Positions 11,391-23,275 of a stretch of DNA of 64,000 nucleotides are shown one piece after another. The stretch covers positions 124,001-188,000 of the forward strand of contig JBBHKE010003498.1 of assembly GCA_037447655.1 (NCBI GenBank), in the 5' to 3' direction. Each line of letters opens with the position of its first letter. The stretch's first letter is position 1. A program made the position numbers and the translations under genes. The DNA is from Zygnema cylindricum. Its lineage: Eukaryota; Streptophyta; Zygnematophyceae; Zygnematales; Zygnemataceae. The notes under the pieces are model-generated. The model worked only from the letters and a program-made list of their open reading frames with translations, did no database searches and was not told where the DNA came from.

Positions 11391-12800
11391 ACAAGCTTTC
11401 GCATCGTAAAGCTATTTTACGAGCGAAGGCGGATAATACTTTCGGATTCACCGTCAATTTTATCAAAATGTCGGAGGGAACTCCATCGGCTTCTTCAAGT
11501 GGAGGAGGAGGAGTTCTAAACTCTACTACTCCCGAAACCCCGAATCTTAACTATGCCGGTGGTAGAGGAGGTGGTAGAGGAGGTGGCCCGAGAGGTGGTG
11601 GTGGCGGCCGAGGCAACAAGAGGGAGCTAGGTCGTCCACCGAAGGTCCCTTCGGATCTTTCCAATGTGACATGCTACCGGTGTAACCGGATTGGACATTT
11701 GTCATCTTGTCCGGATAAGGATAAGCAATGTCATTTTTGCGGTAAGTGGGGGCATACAATCTCTCAATGTTATGCAAAGAATAGAGATTCCGGAGGTGGA
11801 AGAGGAGCTAGAGGAGGTGATAGAGGCGCTCGAGGTGGCGGCCGAGGAGGAGGCCGCGGTGGTGGTCGTGGTTACGGTAATGCAAATTACTTTGACTATG
11901 ATAATGAAACCAGTGATGATTTTCCGGTTCTTAATCTTACCCTAGATTCGGTAAGTAGTGGAGGAAATTTGGAGAAAGAGTGGATCATTGATACGGGGGC
12001 ATCTCACCATGTTTGCACGGATGATACCTTGTTTGATGACATGAGGGAACTTACGGTTCCAAAGTTTATTACGGTTGCAAGCGGCCATGTCATTTCGGTT
12101 GGAACGGTTAGCACGGTTCGGCTTGATCTTCTTTCATGGGGTATAGATGGGAAGGAGAAATCAACGGAGTATCATCTTCAAAATACTCTTTACATTTTGG
12201 ACGGTTCGGTTAATTTGTTAAGCGTTCCACAAATCCAAAAGAGTGGTGGAAGCTTACTTGCGAGAGGTGATCAATCTATTGAGATTTGGAATGAGAAGGG
12301 AAATGTAATTCGAGAAGGAGTTGTAAAGGATGCGAATCATAGTCGGCTCTTATGGAGGAGGCCGAAATATAAAGTTCCCACCGAGGGAATTTCACATCAA
12401 ATTTCGGAGTTGAAAGGTGATCTTACCTTATGGCATCATCGAATGTGTCACACATCCGAGGTAAGTTTGAAGAAGATGATTCGTCATTCTTTGGTGAGGG
12501 GTTTGGACCCCGCATCCGGTGAGAAGGTGAATGGATGTGGAGGATGTAGCAAAGGACGTCAAGTTCGGAAATCTCATCCGAATAAAGACATCAAGCATCG
12601 AGCTCAAAGTCCTTTGGAGGTTGTTCACATCGATCTTTGTGGACATATTAAACCCGAGACAATTGGAGGTAACAAGTATACTTTGGTAATTGTTGATGAC
12701 TTCTCCCGGAATTCATGGGTGTATTTATTGAAAAACAAATCGGATGTATTTGAAAAATTTAAAGAATGGCATGTGATGGCGAAAGGCAAATTGATAAGAA
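11384..12800 (+). pseudogene. Copia gag C-terminus, protease and integrase N-terminus
   Basis: This frame carries gag's nucleic-acid binding part: a Gly/Arg-rich RGG segment, the knuckle CYRCNRIGHLSSC (one residue short of CX2CX4HX4C), a normal knuckle CHFCGKWGHTISQC, then a second RGG segment. The protease motif WIIDTGASHHVC follows (about 11980-12020). The integrase zinc motif is HHRMCH...GCGGC (about 12430-12550), and the first catalytic Asp region includes VHIDLCGHI and VDDFSRNSWVYLL. A frameshift near 12780-12800 moves the rest of integrase to another frame. Confidence 0.88.
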
Positions 12801-13305
12801 GCTTAAATCCATTCGTTCGGATAATGGAGGGGAGTTTGTTGTTTTTGAGGGGTATTGTAAAGAGTGGGGGATAAGGCATCAATTCACGGCGTCTTATTCT
12901 CCTGAGTCAAATGGAGTGGCCGAGAGGAAGAATCGTACCTTACAAAAAATGGTCGGTGCGATGGTTCATAGCTCCGGACGAGAGATGTTTTTGTGGGGAG
13001 ATGCGATTCTTTCGGCGAATTATATTTGTAACCGAAGACTCACTTCGGTTTCCGGAATTAAAACACCGGAGGAGTTATGGAGTGGTAGAAAACCCACGGT
13101 TCATCATTTGAGAATTTGGGGATGTCATGCTACGGTTTATGTGGAATCAATTAAGAGGAATGGGAAATTTGCACCAAGGAGTTGGCCCGGGATTTTTATT
13201 GGATATAGTGTGAAGGGGAGTTTATACCGAGTATATGATCCGACTCGTCACCCGTGGAGGAATCTCGGAATGTGGATTTTCATGACGATCTCAAATCCGC
13301 CATGA
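12790..13305 (+). pseudogene. Copia integrase, catalytic C-terminal part
   Basis: Contains IRSDNGGEF (second catalytic Asp) and SPESNGVAERKNRTL (catalytic Glu), then the copia-specific RRLTSVSGIKTPEELWSGRK and FIGYSVKGSLYRVYDP segment. A frameshift near 13250 transfers the reading to the frame that continues VEESRNVDFHDD. Confidence 0.88.
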
Positions 13306-13800
13306 ATTCCGTTGGGAAATTTAAAGAAAATTTGGATTTTTATGAGGAGAGTGAAATTGAGAGTTTTCCGTTCATTGGGGATTCGGAATCCGATGTGGAA
13401 CCGAATGAGAAAATTAAGAAAAAGAATTTGAAGAAATCGGTTGAAAATGAATTTGAAAGTAAGAGTAATGGATCTTTGGATTCCCGAGTGCCTTCGAACA
13501 TTCGGAAATCTCAAAGTTCTAAATTGAGTTCTAAATCGAGTGAGAAGGAAATTGAAATTGAATCCGAGGAAAAGAAAGAGGAAAAGGAGGAGGAGCAAGT
13601 TATTAGGAGGAGCTCTCGGATTACAAAGGGGAAGAAACCGGAGAAACTCACTTACGATCGAAAAGGGGAAAATGCATCGAATTCGCATTATTTTCTTTCC
13701 GATGCTAAGGAGACGGAGTTTCTTTTGTAGCAATCACTTACGGAAAATATGACCGGCGACCCTCAATCTTATGTCGAGGCTAGGAGGTCGGTTGATTGAG
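13254..13800 (+). pseudogene. Copia integrase-RT linker
   Basis: A charged, low-complexity linker rich in Ser, Glu and Lys joins integrase to RT. An in-frame TAG at 13728-13730 is followed, in frame, by the conserved pre-RT segment QSLTENMTGDPQSYVEARRS. A TGA (about 13797-13799) and a frameshift near 13805 precede RT. Confidence 0.7.
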
Positions 13801-13807
13801 AGAGTAA

Positions 13808-14266
13808 GTGGAAACCGCGTGGGAGAAAGAATTTAAGTCGGTGGTTGATAATCGAACTTTTGAGGAAGTGAAATTACAGGAGGGGGAAAAGGCTATTGAT
13901 GCAAAGTGGGTCTTTAAAACCAAAACTGGAGCGTCAGGTGAAATAATTAAGTACAAGGCGAGGCTTGTGTTTAAGGGGTTCCAACAACGTGAGGGAATCG
14001 ATTTTAAGGAGACTTATGCTCCCGTGGTGAAGTTCGACTCACTACGGATTATTATTGCAATTGCAGCGATGGGGAAGAAGCACGTCCATCAAATGGACGT
14101 TGAAACCGCGTTTTTAAATGGTGAGTTGGAGGAAGAGGTATATATAAAGGTACCGAAAGGTGTCTCTCATTTGCAGGAAGGAAATGTATGGCGTTTGCGA
14201 AAGTCATTATATGGTTTGAAACAAGCACCACGCACTTGGTATTTGAGACTTCACAAATACTATTGA
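13808..14266 (+). pseudogene. Copia reverse transcriptase, N-terminal half
   Basis: Begins with the conserved WEKEF...NRTFEEV block, then DAKWVFKTKTGASGEIIKYK, KARLVFKGFQQREGIDF, TYAPVVKFDSLR and HQMDVETAFLNGELEEEVY (first RT Asp), and SLYGLKQAPRTWY. The frame stops at 14266; a 1-base indel near 14258 carries the reading on in another frame. Confidence 0.9.
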
Positions 14267-15291
14267 AGTTTGGATTTGTACGCACTACGTCCGATTCTGG
14301 AGTTTATGTGAAAGGTGAAGGAGTTGACCGAATCATCTTTTCCGTTTATGTGGATGATTTCTTGATGGCATGCGACAAGTTGGAACGCATTAGTGAGTTG
14401 AAACGTTACCTTGGTTTACATTTCAAAGTAATAGATCTTGGAGAGGTACGATATATTTTGGGGATTGAAGTGATACGTGACAAGGAGGGGAACATTAAAT
14501 TAAGTCAAGCTCAATATTGCAAGGAGATTTTGGAGAGATTTGGTATATTTGACGCGAAATCGCTTTCTACACCGTTGGATGCAAACCTACACATTCGTAA
14601 GTTTGAAGAGGAGGATTTTATCGACGTACCATATCGAGAGGCGGTTGGTTCACTTATGTACCTTAGCGTTGGTACTCGTCCAGATATTTCGGCTGCGGTT
14701 TCCATCGTCAGCCGTTATTGTCACGAGCCAAAGAAGACACATTGGGAGGCCCTACGAAGTATCTTTCGATACTTGGTTAGTACGATTGATCTTAGACTTC
14801 TATTTACTTCTGACAAAAATTCTTTGGAGTGTGTTGGGTATTGTGACGCGGATTGGGGCGGTGATTTCGATTCAAGTAAGTCCACGTAAGGATATGCATT
14901 CATTTTTGGAGAAGCTACGATTTCGTGGAGTTCAATGCTACAACCTACAGTTGCGTTGAGTTCCACAGAATTTGAGTATATGGCTGCGTGTCATGCAGCT
15001 AAGGCATCGATTTAGATTAAGGAGATGTTACGTGAGTTAAGCATTCCTATTGGTTGTATGACGATTTATTATGACAGCATGAGTTCGATGGCGCTGGCGA
15101 AAAATATTGTGTTTCACAAGAGGACGAAACACATCAGGATCTAATGGCATTTTGTATGAGATTTGGTTACGGCAAACGAGATAATATTTTCGTACGTACC
15201 AACAAAAGAGGAGGCGGCTGATTTGTTGACAAAGGCTGCCACACATGATGTGTTTGAGAGGGGGCGACCAAAACTTGGATTATTTTGAAGA
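14258..15291 (+). pseudogene. Copia RT C-terminal half and RNase H
   Basis: Carries the catalytic YVDD box in SVYVDDFLMACD (about 14345-14375), DLGEVRYILGIEV, SQAQYCKEIL and VGSLMYL...TRPDISAAV. RNase H follows: CDADWGGDFDSSKST, a TAA at 14887-14889, then in the same frame GYAFIFGEATISWSS, LSSTEFEYMAACHAAK, a TAG near 15013, and VPTKEEAADLLTKA. The stops look like single substitutions. Confidence 0.88.
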
Positions 15292-15310
15292 GTTTTGCGA
15301 TTTCGACAAT

Positions 15311-15321
15311 AAGAGGGGGAT
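15311..15321 (+). other. Polypurine tract of copia element
   Basis: AAGAGGGGGAT lies directly before the 3' LTR, the expected position for the plus-strand primer. Confidence 0.75.
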
Positions 15322-15980
15322 TGATGGATTATTCTCGTTTTCGCAACATTTCGCGAAGCGTCGTACCAACTTGTATCTGTTTGACGCGATTTGTCGCGTC
15401 ATCATACAAAAAGTACGATATCGTTTCGCGACAGTATTTTTGTTGTTCGCGAACGAAACATACCATTTCGTTTCGCGTCACTTGTTTATTTCGTGCGCAG
15501 GTGTTACATTTTGCGTGCAGGTTTGTTCGTGAAGCGACACGTGTTAAGTCAACATTTGGAGTTTGTTTTTTTGAAGGAAGAAGCGTGTGCGCCTTCTTTC
15601 GTGGAACTTTCATTGAATAGTGCACAATCAGCTAGGGATAGACTTTGTCGCTACGCTAAGTTTTGCTTGTCTTATCTTGTTGTCTCTTAGTGCAGAGTAG
15701 CTAGTATATATAGGCAGCAGTGTACATGTGCAGAGTAATCTATCAATTGTATCTTACATGATTGAGTCATAGAGGATTTGATATTGGAGTAAGAGATTAT
15801 TTAAAGAGGATAGAGAAGAGAGAGAAGAGAGAAGAGAGATGATGTAAAGAGGCTTCGGCCAAGAACACTTATAAATCTTTTTGGCTGAATATTCCTCTTG
15901 TCTTTTATGAGCTTCTGCTGTGTAATGATTTATGTTTTGTGAATTATTTTAAGTGAAACTCTTTTGCCTAAGATCCTACA
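15322..15980 (+). repeat. 3' LTR of copia element
   Basis: Starts TGATGGATTATTC and ends GATCCTACA. It is collinear with the 5' LTR apart from substitutions and a few small length differences (for example an extra GAGAAGAGA-type unit near 15820-15835). Confidence 0.9.
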
Positions 15981-17110
15981 AAGTGCAGGTATTTTTCTGT
16001 CGTTTTCCTAAAACATTGAATGTTCCACCTAGAAATCCTCTAAAGTGAAAGAAAGTCTACAAACAAAAGTATTGTTTAAGTCATCTTGAAACTTAGATTA
16101 TACTTTAGTAGTTCAAAATCTTCCCTTTTTCGATTGCTGCTACGTCATGACTGCTCATCTTCAAACTCACACCCAAATCACCCCGAGAGTCTTTTTAAGG
16201 TAAAGGAAGTCCTGACGAATAGGAAAACTTTAGCAGGAGTGTCACATGATTTTAACATTTTTGCATGATGAAGCACACGTTATTTCTTTTTTGCGAGTCA
16301 CGTGCATGTACTGAAAAAATATTTGCAAGGATCTCGTACTTTTACTTTCATTCATAGGTCCTTCCAAGAGTCTACTTCATCGTCACCTCCCCCCCTCCCT
16401 CTCCCTCTCCTATCTTGAGTGTTTATGTGTTACTGCTCGTGAGAGTTGTTATTGCGGAGCACTCTGCATTGTTTTGTGTAAGCAATCCTATCAGGGTTAA
16501 GTAGGCATGGTTTAAAAATTAATGTGGTTGCTACTTGAAAGATGCCCAATGTGAAACTACAATATTTTTATTCAAATTGTTGTAATTAGCAATATGTCAT
16601 AAAATATAAAGCAATTATAACTGCAAAATGTATATTTGGAAGGGCTCACGAAAGTATTGCTCATGTTGATAATTGGTATCCTGGGTGCAAAAAGGCATAG
16701 GACCAAATTAACACCATGAAAGCTATTAACAACGAGTGAGGAGATTGTTTGCAAATCACACAAGACCAAATTAATTCATCTGAAATAAATTACTTTAGTA
16801 ATATTGATGAAATCAACGCTTTCCCAACAGCTATACAGATATGTATTCTTTTGCCCCGGTGTTTATGCAACTAGTCATATAAATCGCCCAGCAACTACTT
16901 TATAATACTCTTCCACAAGGATATATCGTCGAACTACCAGATTTTCCTACGAGGCAATAAAAACATGAAATCATAAAGTCGAAAAACATGCGAATCGTCA
17001 ACTCAAATTCCTAACCAAAACTAATAGCTTTTACTAAAGATGTGCAATCCTCTTCGCATAGAGTGACGTTTTTGCATTTTTTGCGACTTGCTCATTTTTT
17101 ATGTTAGTCT
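15981..17110. other. Intergenic DNA between copia element and GT14 copy C
   Basis: No coding similarity or repeat was recognised. A CT-rich tract sits at 16388-16412. The 3' untranslated region of GT14 copy C (minus strand) should occupy part of it. Confidence 0.4.
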
Positions 17111-20100
17111 TCAGGGACACTGTCGCCTTTGTAAAGTTTCTAAATCTAAAGCTTGTAGCATTCTCTTTCTTAACCACGCGGCGCTCTTTGTAGGCTTGAG
17201 AGATTTTTTATCTCCCATCACTAAACAAGGATCTTCTTTTCCATCACTTCTTCCAGAACACCATCCACCGGGAGTAAAATGGCCCGCACGTCTCCCGAGT
17301 AGTTCTCTGTTTTCCCTCCATATAAATAATTGGGTACAATGTTATAGTTTCGACAAGAACAATAGCATGAAAGATAAAAAAAATAATAAAATCATGCGAG
17401 AATGACAAAAAGGAAAACAAGGATAGAATAAAAAAACACGTAAGGGACAAAGACAACAAGTCAAAAGCAACATTCCTCAAAAAAAATTGTTCTTTACTTT
17501 CTATTTTCCGATGATGTCTTTCAACTTTTCTTTATCGTAGGTTACATTTTTTATTTTTTTTTCACCAATATCAATGTACACTCTATATGGTTTGACCTTC
17601 TTATCACAGAGAAAAATTAAAAAGTCCAATAGGCCCAGATCGAATATTGCGGAAAAGAAGCGCACCGAGAAAATGTGACTCACCTGTCAATTTTATCCAA
17701 AACGTCACTTTTTGAAAATTTTCTTGCAAACATGTTTCCGGAATTCTTGTAGTTTTCATAATTTTCCAAATTCAATCTAGCAGGATGCTGCTGAAAAGAA
17801 ATCACTAACAGTTAACAACCAAAGACCAAAAAAAAAAAAAAACGGAATTCTGACTGAAACCTATGTTTAGCACTATAAACAAACAAACTATAGTTGGAAA
17901 AACTAGTAAAACAGTGTAGGATTTTTTTACTTTTTTCATTTTTTTTCACTTCCTTCACATAAACCTGGCATCAACATTTTATCAACTTGACCGGAAAATC
18001 AAATGTTTATGTAAAAATAAAGTTTCAATTCCCGTTTTCTTAGGATTCCTTCAATTCATTTCAGTCCAAGACCATTTTCACTCATATACCCAATATATAA
18101 GAAGAAAAATATATATTGGGTATATTATTTGGTATATACTCAATATCATACCATCTGCATAACATTGATCTTTTTCTATTTAGCTTTTTCCCACAAGAAT
18201 TTCAAACTCAAAAGAAAAAATATATATATGTTTGAAAATAGGTTGAAGCTTTACCTGGCCGGGTCTTATACCCCAATCGATATACCGGAAATCCTCATTC
18301 ACAGTAGTATTCCTAAAATCAGGAGAATTGCAAATAGTTGTTTGAAAGTAACTTTCTGGAGAACTAATAAAATTTGTAAAGTACATAAGCAGAAGACGGG
18401 GAAGATTGTCCCAACCCCAAATAGTGTATTCCGCAAAAGAGCGGGATAAGATTACCCACGCTTGACCTGTAAAAAAACTCGCAGTAAAGCTCAAAATGTT
18501 GTTACATTTGGGCTTTATTTAGCTTACATTGAAACCGTGTATATGGCTTCTCGATTTTTCTCCTATGAGTTTTCTTGTGTAAAACTCCTTTGTCTACAGT
18601 GTAAAAAATGTTTGAATTAAGACAAGAATTTTTCTACAAACTTCTCTTTTTGTTCCTTGTTTGTCCCTTCTACTTGTCTATTTCCTTTCCTTAGCCTTTC
18701 TCTTTTTTTACACTCTTTTCTTTACTCTTTGTTTTTTCCCTCGTTTCGGCGTTCATGGCCTTTGTTCCTTAACAAGTACTGACCGTTATTTTCTTTTTCA
18801 ATTTCCATTAAGTAAATTCATTTTTCTATTATTATATTCCCAATATATAATGTTTCTCTGCCCTCAACACACGGGAAACATTTTGAAAGTTTTACAGTCG
18901 CTTATAACCCACCTACAAAAAAAAAGACCAAGAGATATTCGAAAACAACCTATGTTCATATCTAAAGATGATTAGACAAGGATGGGAAAAGAATATGAAA
19001 CATTTGTAAATGATGGTACAGTAAATGTTACACTTAATGATACTTTAAGTTTTGCAAGAAGTCAGACACCATCAATCTAGTTCCAGTCCCAAAAACTACT
19101 GATAAGTTTCCGGACTCGGTGAAGGTCCGAACCTTGATAAAGTTGAAAAGCCGTTGGTTTTGGTCGATTTGCTTCCGTAATCAGAAGAGGCATTTTTTCG
19201 GTACTGAAAATCCCCGGATCAACAATAATTCGCTCGGCTCGATGAGCTCTGACAAGTGTAACAAGACAAAGAAGAGTATCTTAAGAAAAAGTAGGAGAAA
19301 ATGACTACAAATAAAAGAGAATGGCTCAAAATAAGAGGAAACGACAAGAAAAATATAAGGATGAAAGGAATTTACAGTAAGAATAGAGTTCAAGTTGAGA
19401 GTATACATGAAAATAATACAACAGATACGTCTCCAAGGCTATTTGTGGACATTAGTCAGGGGGAAATTTCGGTAGCTAACTTAAAAAGCTTACGAATAGC
19501 TTAAGGCCAGCATTTATGTTCACTTAATTTCCTAATTGGGCACGTTTTTTATCATGCGGGACCATCTTTATGCTTCAAAGCTGGAAATTCACTTTTAGAG
19601 ACTTGACGAAACTTCAGAGAAACAAAATTAAAAAAAATCTACTCACCCAACATGTTTGTCGTGGTCAAGAAAATTGAGGTCTCGTGGAAGAAAAGAAAAG
19701 ACATCGATAATATCTGTTCATTATCCAAACCCCACCAATCATAAAAAAAAAACATCTAAGCTCATTCTTTAACGAATTATCTTACACTCAAGGCTAGAAA
19801 AGTCACAACGGCTTCATCTTGGCCGACAAAGATAATCTCTCACCAGAAGATGTATGGATTGACTTGCAACAAGTAACATGTAACAGAAGAATAATCAACG
19901 TTTAAATTCCAAAACTTTTTTCAATAATCTTTTCCACACCAGTCTTAAGCCAAACATGAAAAAAACTGCGCTAGTATGGTCAATTACAACTAGAACTAAT
20001 ACGGCCACACTCGTTGAAGTGAGAGGCAAAAAGATATCAGGATAACAAAAAAAAAAGGACGTAGGGTAGAAAAATATCGAGGAAATTATTGATTCTCCTA

Positions 20101-20557
20101 TTCCTAATTATCCAATGTCGAAGATTCTTGAACTTCCATAGTAGTTCATCTGTAACACTATAAACCTCTTCCGAACTCAGATTTTACATGTACCAGCACT
20201 GACTCATTGAAAGTGTAAAAAAATAAAAACTGATCTCACCGTCTTGTGTAACGAGAGGATAATCTGACGCGCTTAAGTTGATAAACCAATCCCATTCTGA
20301 GTCGAGTTTCAACAGCAATGCAAGTCCATGGAGATAAGTTGAAGTCATCGTTGATCCTCTATAAGTCATCATGTTGGAGTGCGCAACCACATGGACATTA
20401 TGAACTCCCTTTGAAATCAAATTATGGTCGACAAAATGAAAGAGATAACGATGTTCTTCGTCAGAAGCGGCCAAATCGAGATGCAAAAGGTAAACATTTG
20501 AAGGATGATAGATGGCCAATAGGAGGCGTTCCATGCGAGGAGCATCTCCACCCGTTC
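17111..20557 (-). CDS. GT14 glycosyltransferase copy C (first exon not found)
   Basis: Minus-strand exons 2-7: 20557-20240, 19713-19647, 19248-19133, 18466-18255, 17790-17684, 17306-17111 (stop TGA). Sizes and phases match copies A and B (318, 67, 116, 212, 107, 196 bp) and all junctions are GT-AG. The 338 residues cover the Branch domain: LLLAIYHPSN, DWFINLSASDYPL, FLPRDLNFLDH, IIVDPGIF, PTAFQLYQG, WGWDNLPRLLLMYF, SSPESYFQTTICN, FARKF and TPGGWC. GT14 enzymes are Golgi type II membrane proteins that transfer sugars onto glycans such as arabinogalactan; the exact acceptor cannot be inferred. Exon 1 (membrane anchor, ending before a G|GT) was not found, so the gene is 5'-incomplete here or has a very long first intron. 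The exon 4 donor (CAAG|GTTCGG) is weak. Confidence 0.82.
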
Positions 20558-21494
20558 CTGGATGGATAAAAGTTTCTTTATGTAACGTTAGGATTTCGGA
20601 TCGATGGATTTTAAAATAAAAAGATGGTGAAGGAATGTAAAATATTGTACTTAGTGCCTGCTTAAGGAAATCTGTACAACAATGTACAATATGGGTGGGG
20701 CAATATATAATAAATTTGGACAATCTTTACAAGAATTTGTAAGATGTGAGAAAACATGTGAATCTGTGCCAGTGTTATGATAATTTGTGAAAATGTTGTG
20801 ACAATATCTCGACAATGTGTAACAATGTTGTGACAATTTTGTGACTACTTGTGACAATATCGAATAGCCGTAGAAAATATGCGACAATGTGTCCAAATTT
20901 TTCCTTCATGTCAAGATTTAACAATTGTGTAACATAGTGTAAGACTTGCTTGGAAAGTAAGAGGCGATCATTTCATATTACACATGGAAAACTGAAATTT
21001 GGCATTAGAATTTCATTTGGGATGAATATTTCACTCTATTTCAATAGAAAAACGGGTACAGAAATTGCCAACAAGGTTTTCCAACAGATATGACTGCTCC
21101 TCTATCTTCCCATCTACCATTATTAGTGTGGTGCAAACTATTTTCTGACCAGTGCTTCGCGGTCATATTTTAAGAAAATAGTAAAAAGAAAAATAATAAA
21201 TAAAAAACTGATCAATTATGAAAGGGAAATGTAAATTCGAATCAGAGATTTCTTACCAACGTGTGGATTGAAAATGTTGGATCATATATAAAATTGCTAA
21301 TAGAATTACGTTTTTTTTTAATTTCCCCAATAGTAATATGTATTAGGGGCAAATTTAGTGGAGGCCCAGAGGTACTAGACGACAAAATTGGAAATCAAGG
21401 ATAAAAAGAGGTTTATTTATTTCATTTAAAATAACAAGGCAACAGAAATCTAGGATTTTAGGATTTTAGGATTTTAGGATTTTATGATTTTAAG
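20558..21494. other. Upstream/intron 1 region of GT14 copy C
   Basis: Holds AT-rich sequence with many TGTGACAA-like words (20690-20940) and, near its right end, four to five copies of a 9-bp unit TAGGATTTT (21451-21490). No first exon with a membrane anchor ending in the expected AYLxxG was seen. Confidence 0.4.
21451..21490. repeat. 9-bp tandem repeat TAGGATTTT
   Basis: At least four head-to-tail copies directly abut the solo LTR start at 21495. Confidence 0.85.
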
Positions 21495-22667
21495 TGTTGA
21501 TATTTGAGTATTTTCTAGGTCTGTAATATAATAGGAAAAAGGTAGGGGCGGTCTACCTCTAACTCACTTCTCCAAGCCCACACACTTGTTGTAGTCACTA
21601 AAGGCTGGGTAGGGTGATAGAGCCATGGCTGCCTAAAGCTTTCTAGCAGACACGTAGCAAAAAATACATGGGTTTATCAAAATTATAAACAGACCTAGGA
21701 ATTGATCTTGGTACCTATCCTCTGTTAATGTAGACGTTAGCTTTGTCCGTTAAGTCTAAGACTAGTGGTAGGACATATACTGTTTGATAACTATATAAAC
21801 ATGTACCCGTAGACAAATCCATTTAATGGCGCGAATAGATTCTAACTACATAGATACAGTTTAGAGTAGTACGGTTTACAGTACTTCGCGAAACTAATAC
21901 CGCGCATTTGTTTCGACGGCGAAACAAATATCGCGCACATATTTTCGACGGGGAGAATTGAATGCTGGATTTAATCGACGGCTGTGGTGCGAGCCGAGAT
22001 TTTGGAATGGCCGCCATGGCGTTTTCTGACGCCAACACTCCGGATGACACGTGGAAATGCGCTGGAGGATTGCGAAATCTCTGGAACGCAAGATAACAAG
22101 GTTGATGTGACAGTTGTCACCTGTATGGCCATGTCGTACAGTTGCCGTACACAAAAGTACTCCGGCGCCTGTACTTTTCTGTACAGTACAGTCCTGTGAT
22201 TGGCGCCGTACTTCACTAGAAGGGGTTTAGAGAGGGGTTTTAGGACTTAGAATATTCCTGGTAGGTAGTTGCCTCTCCCAGAGAGCACCTTGTATAAATG
22301 ACAAACTTTGGCCGGCCATAATTATCAATTCAGTTGACCAATTTCAGTGATTCTTTTTGCTGCGGACTCAGAGGAGTCCACGCTAAAAAAGAGTGTAGTC
22401 GATCAGAGTTTTTGCCTGCCTGAGTGGCTGCATTTCTAAAGGAAAGTCAGAGTGGGTGAATGTGTCCAAATCTTATATTCTAACTTTGCATTCTGTGGTG
22501 GAACCGAGCACAAAGAAAGTCTTATTTCACAGGGTGAAGCTGTAATGGGGTTTTGATTGTCAAGGGTTTAATCATTTGGGTTTATATAAACTAGGAGTCG
22601 ACACTATCTAGATTAGCTTCCTTTGGACTTGCGAATTCTGTGTGGCAATGGAGCCCATAGAATTTCA
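21495..22667 (+). mobile_element. Solo LTR of the TGTTR...TTTCA family
   Basis: Starts TGTTGATATTTG, with TATTTTCTAGGTCT at 21512, and ends GAATTTCA. A TATA box (TATAAAT) lies at 22293-22299. The right junction cuts the minus-strand reading frame of a pogo-like transposase. The left flank is unrelated DNA, and the flanking 5-mers (TTAAG, GCTGT) do not match. The original left flank was therefore lost, perhaps by recombination between LTR copies. Confidence 0.65.
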
Positions 22668-22827
22668 GCTGTTAACCATGGAAATTCCTTCCTCCTTGTA
22701 CTTGGCAGTGCCTTTGTCACCACCACACTTCTTCCAAATCCCGTTGACGAGAAGGTGTGTGTAGTTGCCCGTATACTTCTCAATGTCGCAACCCTGCCCT
22801 TCCACCACTGACTTGCCTTTTGGTATT
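22668..22827 (-). pseudogene. Pogo-like transposase, N-terminal exon fragment
   Basis: Translates to YQKASQWWKGRVATLRSIR followed by TTHTFSSTGFGRSVVVTKAL. It aligns with the plus-copy exon at 43849-43990 (ARRWWVERVAIVRGIRDTTN, SFGKRNVAVMKALPGRGRKE). A solo LTR truncates it after PWLTA. Confidence 0.75.
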
Positions 22828-22929
22828 CTGCAACGAGAGGAAAGGAAAGTAAAAACACAAAAACATGCAAGTCTTATTTCATATAAGAAAAAATATATGT
22901 TATGAAAAAAATACAGTTCAACAACGACA

Positions 22930-23165
22930 AGCACTTGTCGTTATATTAAGTGACGAAGTTTGGTCGTCGATGGTTTAAGTATGTAATGCCTATCGAACGC
23001 TCAGCGACGACAGAAAGTCGTCGCTGGTTCAGGTATCCAGTGCCTATTGATCACTCAGCAAAGACAGAAAGTCATCGCTAGTCTAGGTATCCGGTGCCTA
23101 GTGAAGATTTAGGGACGACAGAAAGTCGTCGATGGTTCAGCGACGAGGTGAAGTTATCGCTATGT
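22930..23165. repeat. GTCGTCGC-type tandem/palindromic repeats in element intron
   Basis: Units of about 50-60 bp with GACAGAAAGTCGTCGC and GGTATCCRGTGCCTA repeat three to four times inside the intron. Complementary GCGACGA/TCGTCGC pairs occur repeatedly. Related motifs sit in the plus copy's intron (43670-43745), before its ORF1 (40220-40560) and after its transposase (46150-46565). Confidence 0.7.
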
Positions 23166-23275
23166 CAAACAAACCACAAGATAAACAAAAAAAAACATAA
23201 GGTTAGTGAGTGGGTGGAAAATGGGAAGAGATAGAGTGAAAGAGGAGTTAATATTCCGGAGACAAAAATACTTAC

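Larger units (their letters stand above)
9917..15980 (+). mobile_element. Full-length Ty1/copia LTR retrotransposon
   Basis: The element is 6064 bp, with LTRs at 9917-10568 and 15322-15980, a primer-binding site right after the 5' LTR, a purine tract before the 3' LTR, and gag, protease, integrase, RT and RNase H in copia order. Flanking 5-mers are AAGTA (left) and AAGTG (right), a target duplication with one mismatch. The LTRs differ by scattered substitutions and a few small indels. The gag-pol region has several frameshifts and stops, so it is non-autonomous now. Confidence 0.92.

Noticed and set aside
21250-21300. GTAAGA donor on the minus strand as end of copy C exon 1
   Set aside because: The preceding codons (FSIHTL) do not match the conserved AYLIS end and no membrane anchor lies upstream.
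22930-23165. CRISPR-like spaced repeats
   Set aside because: Plant nuclear context, imperfect units and palindromic transposon motifs; no cas genes.
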